Shown here piece by piece: positions 1 to 9,231 of a DNA stretch of 64,000 bases. The translations under genes were made by a program, and so were the position numbers. The notes beneath the pieces were generated by a model, which made no database searches, was not told the DNA's origin, and saw nothing but the letters and a program-made list of their open reading frames with translations. The DNA comes from Butyrivibrio sp. GTDB taxonomy: Bacteria; Bacillota; Clostridia; Lachnospirales; Lachnospiraceae. The stretch covers positions 1 to 64,000 of the forward strand of contig JAFSQI010000035.1 of NCBI GenBank assembly GCA_017446685.1. The letters run 5' to 3'. The first letter of the stretch is position 1; each line of letters begins with the position of its first letter.

Positions 1-56
1 ATACAAGAACAAGCTTCATTTCAACGTTGTTCAAAGCATTCAGCTTGTTCTTGTAT
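1..56 (+). terminator. Perfect 15-bp hairpin beside an interspersed repeat
   Basis: The arms at 1-15 and 42-56 are exact reverse complements (ATACAAGAACAAGCT and its complement), with a 26-nt loop. TTTTC follows directly. It looks like a terminator for a rightward gene outside the window, though the stem may extend past the left edge. It abuts the repeat block at 55-138; the other copy of that block also sits beside a perfect hairpin of unrelated sequence. Confidence 0.6.
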
Positions 57-138
57 TTTCATCTTATGAATTATCTCCTCGTCCGAGAACTGCACATTTA
101 TGTCCGCTCATATAATTAGGCTGACAACTGAATTGTAA
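55..138 (+). repeat. Interspersed repeat block, copy 1
   Basis: This 84-nt block recurs in inverted orientation at 57450-57534. A 31-nt core beginning ATCTTATGAATTATCTCC is identical in both, as are a 10-nt piece (CTCATATAAT) and the last 17 nt (TGACAACTGAATTGTAA). The rest shows about 9 substitutions and one 1-nt gap. Neither copy codes for a protein. Each starts right after a hairpin and ends with the TGAATTGTAA terminus. Family and mechanism are unknown to me. Confidence 0.85.
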
Positions 139-148
139 CTAATAATTA

Positions 149-3100
149 TTAAGTCAAAAGTTCCATAAGCTGCTCTCTGCTCATGTTCATGAGTGACTCG
201 CCTTCGCCGCTTAAAATCGCATCGGCAAGATCTTTTTTGGCATTTTGCATTTCGAGTATTTTCTCTTCAATAGTATTTTTTACTATGAGCTTAAAGACTG
301 ACACCTTCTTTGTCTGACCGATTCTGTGTGCTCTGTCTGTCGCCTGATTCTGAGCAGCAAGATTCCACCAGGGATCATAGTGGATGACTACATCTGCCCC
401 GGTCAGGTTAAGACCTGTTCCGCCGGCTTTTAATGAAATAAGAAACAGCGGGACTTCATTTTCATTAAATGCGTGTACCAGCTTGATCCTGTCCTCTTTG
501 GATGTCTGACCTGTTATCTTATAATATTCTATGCCTGCTGTTTTAAGGTCTTTTTCCAAAAGCTCCAGCATCGAAGTAAACTGCGAAAACAAAAGAATCT
601 TATGTCCGCCATCTATAGCGCTTTGGATAAGCTCCATGCATGATTCACGCTTTGCAGATTCTCCTCTGTATCCGGCAGTTATAAGGCCGGGATCACAACA
701 TATTTCTCTTATCCTCGTAAGCTCTGCAAGTATCTTAAGCCTGTCTTTTCCTGATTTGTATTCTTCACTTTCAAGCATATCCTTCATATGAGTAACCTGC
801 GCATCATAGAGCTTTCGCTGGGCGCTCTCAAACTTTGAATAGCGAACCTCTTCCATCTTGTCCGGAAGATCTTTAAGCACGTTTTCCTTAAGCCTTCGCA
901 AAATAAAAGGACTTACCATATTTTTAAGCTGCTTTGTTACTGTCTCATCCTTGTACTTTGTTATGGCATTTTCAAAATCATTTTTAAATCTGTCATAAGT
1001 ATAAAGAAATCCGGGCATAAGAAAATCAAATATACTCCATAACTCGCTCAGTCTGTTTTCTATAGGAGTTCCCGTAAGCGCAAACCGGTGCTCGCTCTTT
1101 ATGATCTTAACCGCCTTGGAAACTGCTGCCGAGGCATTTTTTATATACTGAGCCTCATCAATTATCTGATAATCAAACTTCAGATCTTCATATAGACCGA
1201 TATCACGCTTTAACAGGTCATAGGAAGTAACAAGTATTTCAGGTCTCTTCTTTGCAGCAAGAATCTTTTTTCTCTCAGAAAGTGGTCCTGTAAGCGCAGT
1301 AACTTCCAAATCAGGAGCAAATCGCATTATCTCTTCCTGCCAGTTATAAACAAGCGATGCCGGGCATGAAATAAGTGCGGTAAACGGCTTTTCTTCTTCT
1401 CTTGCCTGATTTCTCTTTGACAGTAAAAGAGAAATCATCTGCAAGGTCTTTCCAAGTCCCATATCATCTGCAAGTATCCCTCCAAATCCAAGTTCTGATA
1501 GCATACTTAGCCACTTAAAACCATAGTTTTGATACCCTCTTAATACACCGGATAATTCTTTAGGAAGTTCAACATCTGATTCTTTTAGGGAATTAAAATT
1601 TCTGATTAGTCCCTTGAAATTTTTATCTCTGTCGGCTGCTATTTCGTCATGCTCTTCAAGTAATTTGTTAATATAAAGAGCTCTGTAAAGCGGAAGATGC
1701 AGTTTTCCATCCGTAAACTCTTTAACAGTAATCCCCATAGCCTCCATGGTAGCAACGAGTTCTTCCAAAGTACTGTCATTATCAAGACGAACAAATTCTC
1801 CATTATTCAGTCTGAAGAATTTTTTCTTTTTCCGATAATCCTCCAAAAGCTTCAAAAGTTCTTCCTTGGACATATCATCTGTCGCAATATCGAGGTCAAG
1901 AATACCACTCTTTATAGATACTCCAAATTTAATCTGAGGAGTTTTTCTGATTTTTAGCCTTTCAAATTCTTTGCTGCCATTTACTTCACCGATGGACATA
2001 AACTCTTTCACGCCGTTACTTAATATTTCAAATGTATTGTCTCCGTTTCTTTCACAGCAAAAAGTATCATCTTCTTTTTTAAAGACATCCATATATTTTT
2101 TCAGCGCATCAACAGCACTTGCTTCCAGATTATAATCTCTGTTTTCAGGAAGTGGATAATCCTCATTTGTCAGTTCATGAAGAAAAATTTCATCCTTATC
2201 GTATTTTACCGATGCCTTTCCATATATATTGTCACTGTCCGCATCCATGTAAAATGTTATTTTCCCTTCAGGAGGAAGAAATTTATCAATTTTCTTTGCA
2301 TTGATAAATTCAATATCTATTTCAGGACAAGCCTCCATTTCAGGTAGCATCCTGTAATAAAAATCACTCACATTCTTTTTGCCAATCAAAAAATCTATGA
2401 CACCTTCATCATCAGCGCTCTCCATAAGGATTAAAGATAAAGGAGACATCTGTGTTATTCTTGAGAGCTGATTTTTCTTAGTATCAAGTATATACTTGGC
2501 ATCTCTTCCTTCTATTATTTCAGGAATACTACCATTTACACTAAGTCCTTCAACTTGCCCTTTTTCCTCATAGCTGCTAACTTCAAGTTTAAGAGTAAGC
2601 TTTCCGTCATCAACTTTAAGTTTGTTTCCGCGTATACCTGATCTTCCATATTTATCTTCAAATTCGACTGATGTGCCCTTAGTCAGATCATAAAAAATAT
2701 CTAAAGCTTCCTGTCCAAGTGGAATTCTGTTTTTTATGACTTCGCCCGGAAAAATATAGTGGTTTCTTTTCATAACTCTGGCAATCTTATCTTTTCTTTC
2801 TTTAACCACTTTTTCAATTAAGCCATAGAATCCTTTTGCACTATCTTCAAAATCCTCATCAACGAAATTAATATGCCCTGTCTTTCCAAAAGTCATGGAC
2901 TCACAGTTGTTTTTACAGTCTACAAGATTTGTAAAATCTTTTACCACATATAATTTTTCTGCACCGATCTTAAATGAAAGCTCCAGAAGTTCCTCTGCAT
3001 CGTAATCATCATAAATAAGCTTTGGCTCAAGTCTTATAATATTTTTCTTTTCAACTGTATTCTCAATTTTCTGAAGGCTCGTCATGTTTTTGAAACTGTT

Positions 3101-3829
3101 CAAAAGCACTCGGCCATAATAATCAGTTGCATCTCCCGGATTATATTTTGCAATATATTTATCTGCTAATAAAAGTAGCGCCAGCTTATGTGAACATAAC
3201 TTCTCATAGGCATAACCATAGTTGTACACATAGTCATTATAATATCCGTTATAACGATGCATTACCTCGCATCGCGACTGCAGTAACTGATTTCTGTCAA
3301 AGGTCACAGTAACCTTTTTGCCAAAATCTCCTGCTGAAGTAATAATTCCAACAAAGGTGATTACTTGCTGCGAACTGGTGTAAGGCCTATACTCCATTTT
3401 TACATTTTCAATTCTAATCGCATTTGAGTCTACAAGCCTTTGTGCTTCTGAATAGGTTTTTGAATCAGGTTGGCACTGATTGATAATGTAAAAAATATCA
3501 TAATATGTTTTTCCTGCACCAGATAAAAATCCTTCACTATTCTTCTGAATTATCGATGCTTCATTTTTATCTTTCCACGCAAAAAGAAGAGCCGCCTCAT
3601 GTTTACACCTGCTCCAATCATTTTCATACGGACAGTTGCAAGAATAACTAAGATGTCCCTTCTTAAATCCGGAGATTTTTACATTATATACATGCGTCCC
3701 CAAAACTCTTGCCATACAACTATCTTCAGTCTGTGTATAGCCTTTTACTTTTCCTTTTTCAAAATACTCTCTGCCTCTTTCCAGAATATGTGTCTGAAAA
3801 TCATTCTGCCAAAATTCCATTTTCCTCAT
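149..3829 (-). CDS. SNF2-family helicase with N-terminal SWIM zinc finger
   Basis: 1226 residues. The N-terminus holds a SWIM zinc finger (C64-x-C66, C75-x-H77), followed by a long bacterial SNF2-associated region and a C-terminal SF2 ATPase core. Core motifs are clear: Walker A DDMGLGKT near residue 795, Walker B DEAQ near 888, LTGTPIEN, then the helicase C-terminal motifs SLKAGGTGLNL and QATDRAHRIGQ. The family translocates on double-stranded DNA using ATP and remodels protein-DNA complexes; the exact role of the bacterial SWIM type is not established. The start at 3829 lies 9 nt after the stop of the upstream gene, so it is probably the last gene of a three-gene operon. An ATG at 3820 is an alternative start; neither has a good ribosome binding site. 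Confidence 0.93.
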   Translation of the reverse strand: MRKMEFWQNDFQTHILERGREYFEKGKVKGYTQTEDSCMARVLGTHVYNVKISGFKKGHLSYSCNCPYENDWSRCKHEAALLFAWKDKNEASIIQKNSEGFLSGAGKTYYDIFYIINQCQPDSKTYSEAQRLVDSNAIRIENVKMEYRPYTSSQQVITFVGIITSAGDFGKKVTVTFDRNQLLQSRCEVMHRYNGYYNDYVYNYGYAYEKLCSHKLALLLLADKYIAKYNPGDATDYYGRVLLNSFKNMTSLQKIENTVEKKNIIRLEPKLIYDDYDAEELLELSFKIGAEKLYVVKDFTNLVDCKNNCESMTFGKTGHINFVDEDFEDSAKGFYGLIEKVVKERKDKIARVMKRNHYIFPGEVIKNRIPLGQEALDIFYDLTKGTSVEFEDKYGRSGIRGNKLKVDDGKLTLKLEVSSYEEKGQVEGLSVNGSIPEIIEGRDAKYILDTKKNQLSRITQMSPLSLILMESADDEGVIDFLIGKKNVSDFYYRMLPEMEACPEIDIEFINAKKIDKFLPPEGKITFYMDADSDNIYGKASVKYDKDEIFLHELTNEDYPLPENRDYNLEASAVDALKKYMDVFKKEDDTFCCERNGDNTFEILSNGVKEFMSIGEVNGSKEFERLKIRKTPQIKFGVSIKSGILDLDIATDDMSKEELLKLLEDYRKKKKFFRLNNGEFVRLDNDSTLEELVATMEAMGITVKEFTDGKLHLPLYRALYINKLLEEHDEIAADRDKNFKGLIRNFNSLKESDVELPKELSGVLRGYQNYGFKWLSMLSELGFGGILADDMGLGKTLQMISLLLSKRNQAREEEKPFTALISCPASLVYNWQEEIMRFAPDLEVTALTGPLSERKKILAAKKRPEILVTSYDLLKRDIGLYEDLKFDYQIIDEAQYIKNASAAVSKAVKIIKSEHRFALTGTPIENRLSELWSIFDFLMPGFLYTYDRFKNDFENAITKYKDETVTKQLKNMVSPFILRRLKENVLKDLPDKMEEVRYSKFESAQRKLYDAQVTHMKDMLESEEYKSGKDRLKILAELTRIREICCDPGLITAGYRGESAKRESCMELIQSAIDGGHKILLFSQFTSMLELLEKDLKTAGIEYYKITGQTSKEDRIKLVHAFNENEVPLFLISLKAGGTGLNLTGADVVIHYDPWWNLAAQNQATDRAHRIGQTKKVSVFKLIVKNTIEEKILEMQNAKKDLADAILSGEGESLMNMSREQLMELLT

Positions 3830-3838
3830 TTTCCAAAA

Positions 3839-4900
3839 CTAACCAAAATACTTTCTGTAAACCTCCCAAATATCAGAGGATGTGACATTTTCATCAGTTG
3901 AAACCGTTATCTGTTCCCACAACTTTTCATTAAGTTCCTTTGTCAGAGTGTCTACAAAAGCGTCATACTTCTCTCCAAATGCCGCTTTTTTTCTCTCCTC
4001 TACAATTCTTACTTTGTTAGATTCAGTTTCTTCTCTGTTAAATGAACTGATACATTTAATTATGACATATCCGTCAGATGTTTCGATGACACTACTGATT
4101 TCATCAAGTCCAAGACTAAACGCTGCATTCTCAAAGCTTTCCTCTTTTTCCCCTTTTCCAAAAGAAATCGTAGATTCATCTGCCTCATTGTATAGAGACA
4201 TCAGTTCCTCAAAACTTGCTCCTTCGATAAGCTGACTCCTTATACTTTTTGCCTTGGCAAGAGCTGCAGATTTCTCAGAGTCATTAAAAGAGACCTTTTC
4301 TCCCGATGCATCAAGCGAATAGGTTTTTATTAAAATCTGCTCAACAGTTATGGTTCTTGCCTCATCATCGCTTATCTCAGGATTAATATCTCTAATAATG
4401 TAAGCATACAATTTGTCTGCAATGGCATATTCCGCATAAATACGGTAAATTGTATCAAGTGTGGCTCCGCCCATTGCATCAATATCAGCCTGTGAAAGAG
4501 ATTCGTAATATTCTGTGGCAGCTTCTTTTGCAAGTGATGTTTCACTATCTGTCAGCTCAATGTTTTCTTCGACTGCCAGAAGATTCATAGCCTTTATCTG
4601 AGCAACCTTAGCAAGAACAGATTCTTTTAATTGTGCCTCAACTGTTCCATCATCTGTTTCAGCGCTCCAGATTTCAGTTCCGAAAGAATTCTCATAACCC
4701 TTTTGGGTATTAATAAGATAAACAAGTATCTCCTGAAGGCTGCATACAGAATCTTCTATTCTGAAAACCTCATCATTGCCAAATCCTGTAGTAAATACAA
4801 TTTTCCTAAAATCACTGCCATTTCCACAGCCTGTAATACATACAGCAGTGATCACGCAAATAATAAGTACTGCATTTCGGAACTTATTAGCAAATTTCAT
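3839..4900 (-). CDS. Parvulin-type peptidyl-prolyl isomerase lipoprotein (PrsA/SurA-like)
   Basis: 353 residues. A lipoprotein signal peptide ends in a lipobox with acceptor Cys25 (CITGC), so the protein should be anchored outside the membrane. The N-terminal chaperone-like helices (about 50-165) resemble SurA/PrsA. A parvulin domain follows (about 180-290), recognisable by the VEQILIKTY strand, the ASFEELMSLYNE helix and a late SDGYVIIKC strand. The family speeds folding of exported proteins, which suits a cell that secretes large hydrolases. It lies between the FAD dehydrogenase (4-nt gap) and the helicase (9-nt gap). Whether the isomerase site is active cannot be judged from sequence alone. 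Confidence 0.85.
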   Translation of the reverse strand: MKFANKFRNAVLIICVITAVCITGCGNGSDFRKIVFTTGFGNDEVFRIEDSVCSLQEILVYLINTQKGYENSFGTEIWSAETDDGTVEAQLKESVLAKVAQIKAMNLLAVEENIELTDSETSLAKEAATEYYESLSQADIDAMGGATLDTIYRIYAEYAIADKLYAYIIRDINPEISDDEARTITVEQILIKTYSLDASGEKVSFNDSEKSAALAKAKSIRSQLIEGASFEELMSLYNEADESTISFGKGEKEESFENAAFSLGLDEISSVIETSDGYVIIKCISSFNREETESNKVRIVEERKKAAFGEKYDAFVDTLTKELNEKLWEQITVSTDENVTSSDIWEVYRKYFG

Positions 4901-4904
4901 CCTA

Positions 4905-6305
4905 TCACCCGAGTTTCTTTATGATACTGCGTGCAACACTTATACCATTTGCACTTGCCTGCTGTAATCCTCTTGTAATACCGGCTCCGTCACCAATTGC
5001 ACGAAGTCCCTGAATGCTTGTTTCAAAATCTTTGTTTACAATTACTTTGTTTGAATAGAATTTTACTTCAACACCGTAAAGAAGTGTCTCATCAGAAGCA
5101 ATTCCAGGTGTAACCTTATCAAGAGCCTGTATCATTTCATCAAGATCGACCATGATTCTGTGAGGGAATACAAGTGAAAGATCACCAGGCACAGCGTCCT
5201 TAAGTGTAGGAATAAGGTTATTTCTGCAGAGACGTTCCTCTGTAGTTCTTCTTCCGCGTCTGAAATCGCCATAGGTCTGTACAAGGATTTTGCCCCCGCA
5301 AAGCATATTTGATAATTCTGCAATTTTTTTGCCATACTCTATAGGTGTCTTAAAAGGTTTAGTAAAGTTCTTTGATACAAGAAGTGCGAAATTTGTGTTA
5401 TTGGTCTTGAACTCTTTTCCCTTGTAAGCATGACCGTTTACTACAGCAAGTCCTCCATCATAATACTCGGTAGCAACTTCACCTGAAGGATTGGTACAGA
5501 ATGTTCTTACCTTGTCATCGAAGGTTGGAGTGTGATAAATAAGCTTTGCCTCATAAAGATTTTCATTGAGGAATTGCATTACCTCGTCTCTGACTTCTAC
5601 TCTGACACCAACGTCAACTGTTCCCGGCTTAGTCTCGATTCCAATTTCCTCGCACTTATCCTTGAACCAGTCAGCACCTTCACGGCCTACTGCGCTGACT
5701 ATTTCTTTTGCAGAATAGCTTTCACCTTTATCTGTTTTAACACCGGTTGCTATTCCATTTTCAACAACTATCTCAGTGACCATGGTATTAAATTCTATTT
5801 CTACACCCTTATCAAGAAGATGCTGCTGAAGCTTTGAGTAAATCTTGTAGCCTTCCTCTGTTCCCAGGTGTCTGATAGGGCACTCAACAAGCTTTAAGTT
5901 CGCGTTGATGGCTTTTCTTCTTATTTCACGAATTTCAGATTCCTTGTCAACTCCATAAACATTTGTATCTGCCCCGAATTTAAGATAAATTTCATCAGAC
6001 TCATGAATGAGCTGTGTCGCAAGATCATAGCCAAGTATATCCGGAAGTGTTCCTCCGACATCAGGCGAAAGAGAAAGCTTTCCATCAGAAAAAGCTCCCG
6101 CTCCTGCAAAGCCGGTTGTAATTGAACATGGCTTGCATCCTGCACAGGTCTTGGTAACTCTTTTAGGACAATTTCTCTTTTCAATAGAACGTCCCTTTTC
6201 TATAATAAGAACCTTTAAATCAGGTCTTTTTTCCATAAGCTCATATGCGCAGAAAATACCGCCTGGGCCTGCGCCAATTATAATTACATCAAAATCCTTT
6301 GCCAT
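4905..6305 (-). CDS. Uncharacterised FAD-dependent dehydrogenase (COG2509-like)
   Basis: 466 residues. A Rossmann FAD-binding motif GAGPGG sits at residues 11-16, and the C-terminus has the second FAD contact region (GLRAIGDGAGITRG). A conserved cysteine cluster TCAGCKPC near residues 53-60 and the GAGAFSDGKLSLS stretch are typical of this family of uncharacterised FAD-dependent dehydrogenases. Substrate and electron acceptor are unknown. Start: ATG at 6305 with a strong TAGGAGG site upstream. It is first in a three-gene operon. Its leader, about 60 nt long, contains a complete intrinsic terminator (6332-6352) downstream of an extended -10 promoter. Confidence 0.85.
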   Translation of the reverse strand: MAKDFDVIIIGAGPGGIFCAYELMEKRPDLKVLIIEKGRSIEKRNCPKRVTKTCAGCKPCSITTGFAGAGAFSDGKLSLSPDVGGTLPDILGYDLATQLIHESDEIYLKFGADTNVYGVDKESEIREIRRKAINANLKLVECPIRHLGTEEGYKIYSKLQQHLLDKGVEIEFNTMVTEIVVENGIATGVKTDKGESYSAKEIVSAVGREGADWFKDKCEEIGIETKPGTVDVGVRVEVRDEVMQFLNENLYEAKLIYHTPTFDDKVRTFCTNPSGEVATEYYDGGLAVVNGHAYKGKEFKTNNTNFALLVSKNFTKPFKTPIEYGKKIAELSNMLCGGKILVQTYGDFRRGRRTTEERLCRNNLIPTLKDAVPGDLSLVFPHRIMVDLDEMIQALDKVTPGIASDETLLYGVEVKFYSNKVIVNKDFETSIQGLRAIGDGAGITRGLQQASANGISVARSIIKKLG

Positions 6306-6331
6306 AATTAAACCTCCTATAAAGTAAAAAA

Positions 6332-6352
6332 GTGGGTGCTAAAAGCACCCAC
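6332..6352 (-). terminator. Intrinsic terminator between leuA and the FAD dehydrogenase gene
   Basis: A perfect 9-bp stem (GTGGGTGCT at 6332-6340 with 6344-6352), a 3-nt loop, and on the minus strand a following run TTTTTTACTTT. It ends leuA transcription. A promoter-like sequence at 6375-6383 lies upstream of it in the same direction, so it may also act inside the leader of the next gene. Confidence 0.85.
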
Positions 6353-6374
6353 CAATTTTAAGCTCTAGCAACAT

Positions 6375-6383
6375 ATTATAACA
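6375..6383 (-). promoter_or_regulatory. Extended -10 promoter for the FAD dehydrogenase operon
   Basis: On the minus strand the sequence is TGTTATAAT, a full extended -10 element. The -35 region is poor (TGGCAC at 17 bp). Predicted transcription starts near 6368, so the transcript would include the 6332-6352 terminator hairpin before the ribosome binding site at about 6313. Confidence 0.5.
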
Positions 6384-6423
6384 CATAGGTTTCGCCAGTG
6401 CCACTAACCAATTTGAAAAATAA

Positions 6424-8415
6424 TTACCTGCTGCTTCTATACTGAACAGGCGTCATTCCGTACTTTTTCTTAAAAAGACGATTGAAATGCTCAACATTCT
6501 GATAACCTGCTGCCTCAGCCACTTTCTCAACCTTCATGTTTCCGTTTCTTAATAAAGTACTTGCCTTGTTAAGCCTGATTCTCTTAACATTCTCTCCAAA
6601 GGTCATGCCCGATTTTTCCTTGATATACTTGGAAAGATAAGGCTTGGAAAGATAAAACTGGCTTGAAAGATCATCAAGCGTAACAGTCAGATAATTCTCC
6701 TGAATGTAATTAATTATTGCATTAATTCTCTCATCCTTGCCATTTCTGCTGTCACGTACTGTATCAATCTGATTAACTGCGATAACAAGTGCATTTATTG
6801 AAGAACGAATAATATCTTCATCAATTCCGACTCCCCAATACTTATGCCCGTTATAGGTTATTCCTACATATGTGCACGCCTTGGAAGATGATCCTCTTGA
6901 AAGAGCATGTTCTTCGTATGTCGACAATTCATAGCTGACGTTAAAATACTGCTTTATTGCATTACTTACAGCATCAAGTCGACCATTACCATTGGCCTCA
7001 ACAATCTGCTCCTTATCAGCATGATTGACTGTAACTTCCGCTAAGATTCCATCTATCTGCTTAAAATGACAAGCTGTAATTTTAAATACATTATCGTTAT
7101 GTACGTATTTATCTTCAAAAATCTGATAAATTCTCGCAGGTGAAAGCTCCGCATGCTCTCTGTCCGAGATATCTTTAATTGTGTAGCTGACATCTGCCTG
7201 CATTTCCTTTGGAACCATCATTCCATAGTTAGTCTTAAGAATATAGCTTACGCCGCCTTTACCGGACTGGCTGTTAATTCTTATGACATCACCGTCATAT
7301 TCTCTTCCGAGATCCTTAGGATCAATCGGAAGATAGGGTACAGACCAGATTCCTCCATCTTTTTTCTGTTCATGCCAGGCAAAGCCCTTTGATATAGCAT
7401 CCTGATGTGATCCGGAAAATGCTGTAAAAACAAGCTGTCCTGCATAGGGCTGTCTTTCGTAGATACGCATTCTGGTAAGTCGCTCATAGGTCTCACCAAT
7501 TTCATTGATATTACTAAAATCAAGTCCCGGATCTACTCCGTGAGAATACATATTAAGAGCAAGAGTTACGATGTCAACATTACCTGTTCTCTCACCGTTT
7601 CCAAATAAAGTTCCTTCTATCCTGTCGGCGCCTGCAAGACATCCAAGTTCTGCATCACTTATTCCTGTTCCTCTGTCATTATGAGGATGAAGTGAAAGAA
7701 CAACCGCATCCCTGTACTTAAGATTCTTGCTTATAAACTCGACCTGTGTGGCAAAAACATGCGGCATAGCAATTTCAACTGTAGTAGGGATATTTATTAC
7801 CACCTTATTTTCAGGTGAAGGTTTCCACACATCAAGAACTGCATTGCACACTTCCACAGCATAATCAACTTCAGTTCCCGGAAAACTCTCCGGAGAATAT
7901 TCAAAAGAAAAATTACCGGTCGTCTCTTTTGCAAGCTTATCCAAAAGCTTTGCGCCATCTACAGCAATCTTTTTAACTTCTTCCTTGCTCTTTTTAAACA
8001 CCTGCTCACGCTGAGCCACGGAAGTAGAATTATAAAGATGTATTATAGCCTTTGGAGCGCCCTTTACAGCTTCAAAAGTTCTTTTTATTATGTGTTCTCT
8101 TGCCTGAGTAAGAACCTGAACCGTAACATCATCCGGTATCATATGTTTATCTATAAGAGTTCTGGCAAACTCAAATTCTGTCTCAGAAGCAGCCGGAAAT
8201 CCGATTTCGATTTCCTTGAAGCCAAGCTTAACAAGCAAAGTAAAAAATTCCAGTTTCTCATCAAGGCTCATTGGTTCAATAAGAGCCTGGTTACCATCAC
8301 GTAAATCGACACTGCACCAGATCGGAGGATGGTCTATATAGTCCTTCTTGACCCAGTCATATGTCTCTTTGGGTGGCATGAAATATTGACGCTGATACTT
8401 TTCTACATTCTTCAT
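6424..8415 (-). CDS. leuA: 2-isopropylmalate synthase fused to a C-terminal AraC-type HTH domain
   Basis: 663 residues. Residues 1 to about 550 are a type 2 isopropylmalate synthase: catalytic DLRDGNQAL (R39-D40), metal-binding [11 protein letters not shown] near 242, [10 protein letters not shown], and the LeuA dimer/leucine-sensing domain at about 420-555. The enzyme condenses 2-ketoisovalerate with acetyl-CoA, the first step of leucine synthesis. The last ~100 residues are a complete AraC/XylS double helix-turn-helix, with [20 protein letters not shown] for the first helix pair and [20 protein letters not shown] for the second. The reading frame is continuous, so this is a real fusion. The synthase part has normal family length; the extra domain is the oddity. 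Start: ATG 8415 with AGAGGAG upstream. A terminator follows. Confidence 0.95.
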   Translation of the reverse strand: MKNVEKYQRQYFMPPKETYDWVKKDYIDHPPIWCSVDLRDGNQALIEPMSLDEKLEFFTLLVKLGFKEIEIGFPAASETEFEFARTLIDKHMIPDDVTVQVLTQAREHIIKRTFEAVKGAPKAIIHLYNSTSVAQREQVFKKSKEEVKKIAVDGAKLLDKLAKETTGNFSFEYSPESFPGTEVDYAVEVCNAVLDVWKPSPENKVVINIPTTVEIAMPHVFATQVEFISKNLKYRDAVVLSLHPHNDRGTGISDAELGCLAGADRIEGTLFGNGERTGNVDIVTLALNMYSHGVDPGLDFSNINEIGETYERLTRMRIYERQPYAGQLVFTAFSGSHQDAISKGFAWHEQKKDGGIWSVPYLPIDPKDLGREYDGDVIRINSQSGKGGVSYILKTNYGMMVPKEMQADVSYTIKDISDREHAELSPARIYQIFEDKYVHNDNVFKITACHFKQIDGILAEVTVNHADKEQIVEANGNGRLDAVSNAIKQYFNVSYELSTYEEHALSRGSSSKACTYVGITYNGHKYWGVGIDEDIIRSSINALVIAVNQIDTVRDSRNGKDERINAIINYIQENYLTVTLDDLSSQFYLSKPYLSKYIKEKSGMTFGENVKRIRLNKASTLLRNGNMKVEKVAEAAGYQNVEHFNRLFKKKYGMTPVQYRSSR

Positions 8416-8444
8416 AGCTCTGCTCCTCTTAATTATTGATTTAT

Positions 8445-8459
8445 TTTAATCAGATTAAA
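8445..8459. promoter_or_regulatory. Operator-like palindrome upstream of leuA
   Basis: TTTAATC-A-GATTAAA is a perfect 7+1+7 palindrome about 30 bp upstream of the leuA start. The nonamer TTTAATCAG from it recurs in the same orientation at 8571-8579, 126 bp away. These paired sites could bind the AraC-type domain of LeuA or another regulator; no experiment supports this. Confidence 0.4.
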
Positions 8460-8631
8460 TTAATATAAATCATCATATTTGATATAATTTATTGTTACAG
8501 AATAAAATTTGCTCTACTTTTTTGACTATAATTATCGTATCACAAATTTAAACAATGAGAACACCATGAATTTAATCAGTTTTATTGATTTTTTTTAATA
8601 TCAAAAAATGCATCTACGATTTTTTAGCTTA

Positions 8632-9036
8632 TCAGTCGCACTTATATCCCTTGTTTATAAGGATATTTTCCACCGCCCTTACATCATCTGTGTGCATAAC
8701 CATGATTGGAAGTCCGGTTTCACGATTAAATGAAAGATATACATAATTTATATTAATGTTACTTGAATATAAGGTCTTGAGAATTTTATCAAGAGCACCG
8801 ACCTCATCCTGACACTCGACAGCCAGTACATGTGTAGTCTTACAGATGTAACCAGCCTTTCCCAGAACCTCAACGCCCTTATCAGGATCAGAAACTACCA
8901 TTCTGATAATTCCGTATTCGGCGGAATCATTAGTTACAGAACCTAAAATATTGATGTTATTTTCCATAAGAATGCCTGTTATATTTTGAAAGCATCCTTT
9001 TTTATTCTCTGCATAAATTGAAATCTGTTTAAGCAT
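8632..9036 (-). CDS. Tandem ACT-domain protein
   Basis: 134 residues made of two ACT domains (about 1-66 and 68-134), each a beta-alpha-beta-beta-alpha-beta fold that usually binds an amino acid. The first domain begins LKQISIYAENKKGCFQNITG and the second HVLAVECQDEVGALDKIL, both typical ACT starts. There is no catalytic domain, so it is likely a stand-alone ligand sensor or regulatory subunit. It lies 216 bp upstream of leuA on the same strand, which suggests a link to branched-chain amino acid sensing (inference). An extended -10 promoter (TGTTATAGT) lies upstream at 9095-9103. Confidence 0.85.
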   Translation of the reverse strand: MLKQISIYAENKKGCFQNITGILMENNINILGSVTNDSAEYGIIRMVVSDPDKGVEVLGKAGYICKTTHVLAVECQDEVGALDKILKTLYSSNININYVYLSFNRETGLPIMVMHTDDVRAVENILINKGYKCD

Positions 9037-9094
9037 ACTTAATCCTCCCGATCATTTTTAAATTCATATAATTATCTTTTAAATGACTACAGAT

Positions 9095-9103
9095 ACTATA
9101 ACA
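9095..9103 (-). promoter_or_regulatory. Extended -10 promoter for the ACT-domain gene
   Basis: Minus strand TGTTATAGT, about 60 bp upstream of the start at 9036. No good -35 box is visible, as is common for extended -10 promoters. Confidence 0.4.
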
Positions 9104-9231
9104 CGTTAATTGAGCAAAATCACGCATAAACTTCGCAATATTCTGCAATATTTATATAACCTGTAAGTCTTATAATATGATATAAACGCCAAAAGCAATT
9201 AAAACTGCAACACTGTAACAAGGAGTTTTTA

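Noticed and set aside
6424..8415. Frameshift or assembly join making the LeuA-AraC fusion
   Set aside because: The frame is continuous with normal codon use through the junction and no stop or start signal separates the parts. A sequencing error would be very unlikely to give a full-length fusion with both domains intact.
8416..8631. T-box or leader-peptide attenuator before leuA
   Set aside because: No T-box sequence, no terminator in the leader, and no short Leu-rich reading frame is visible.
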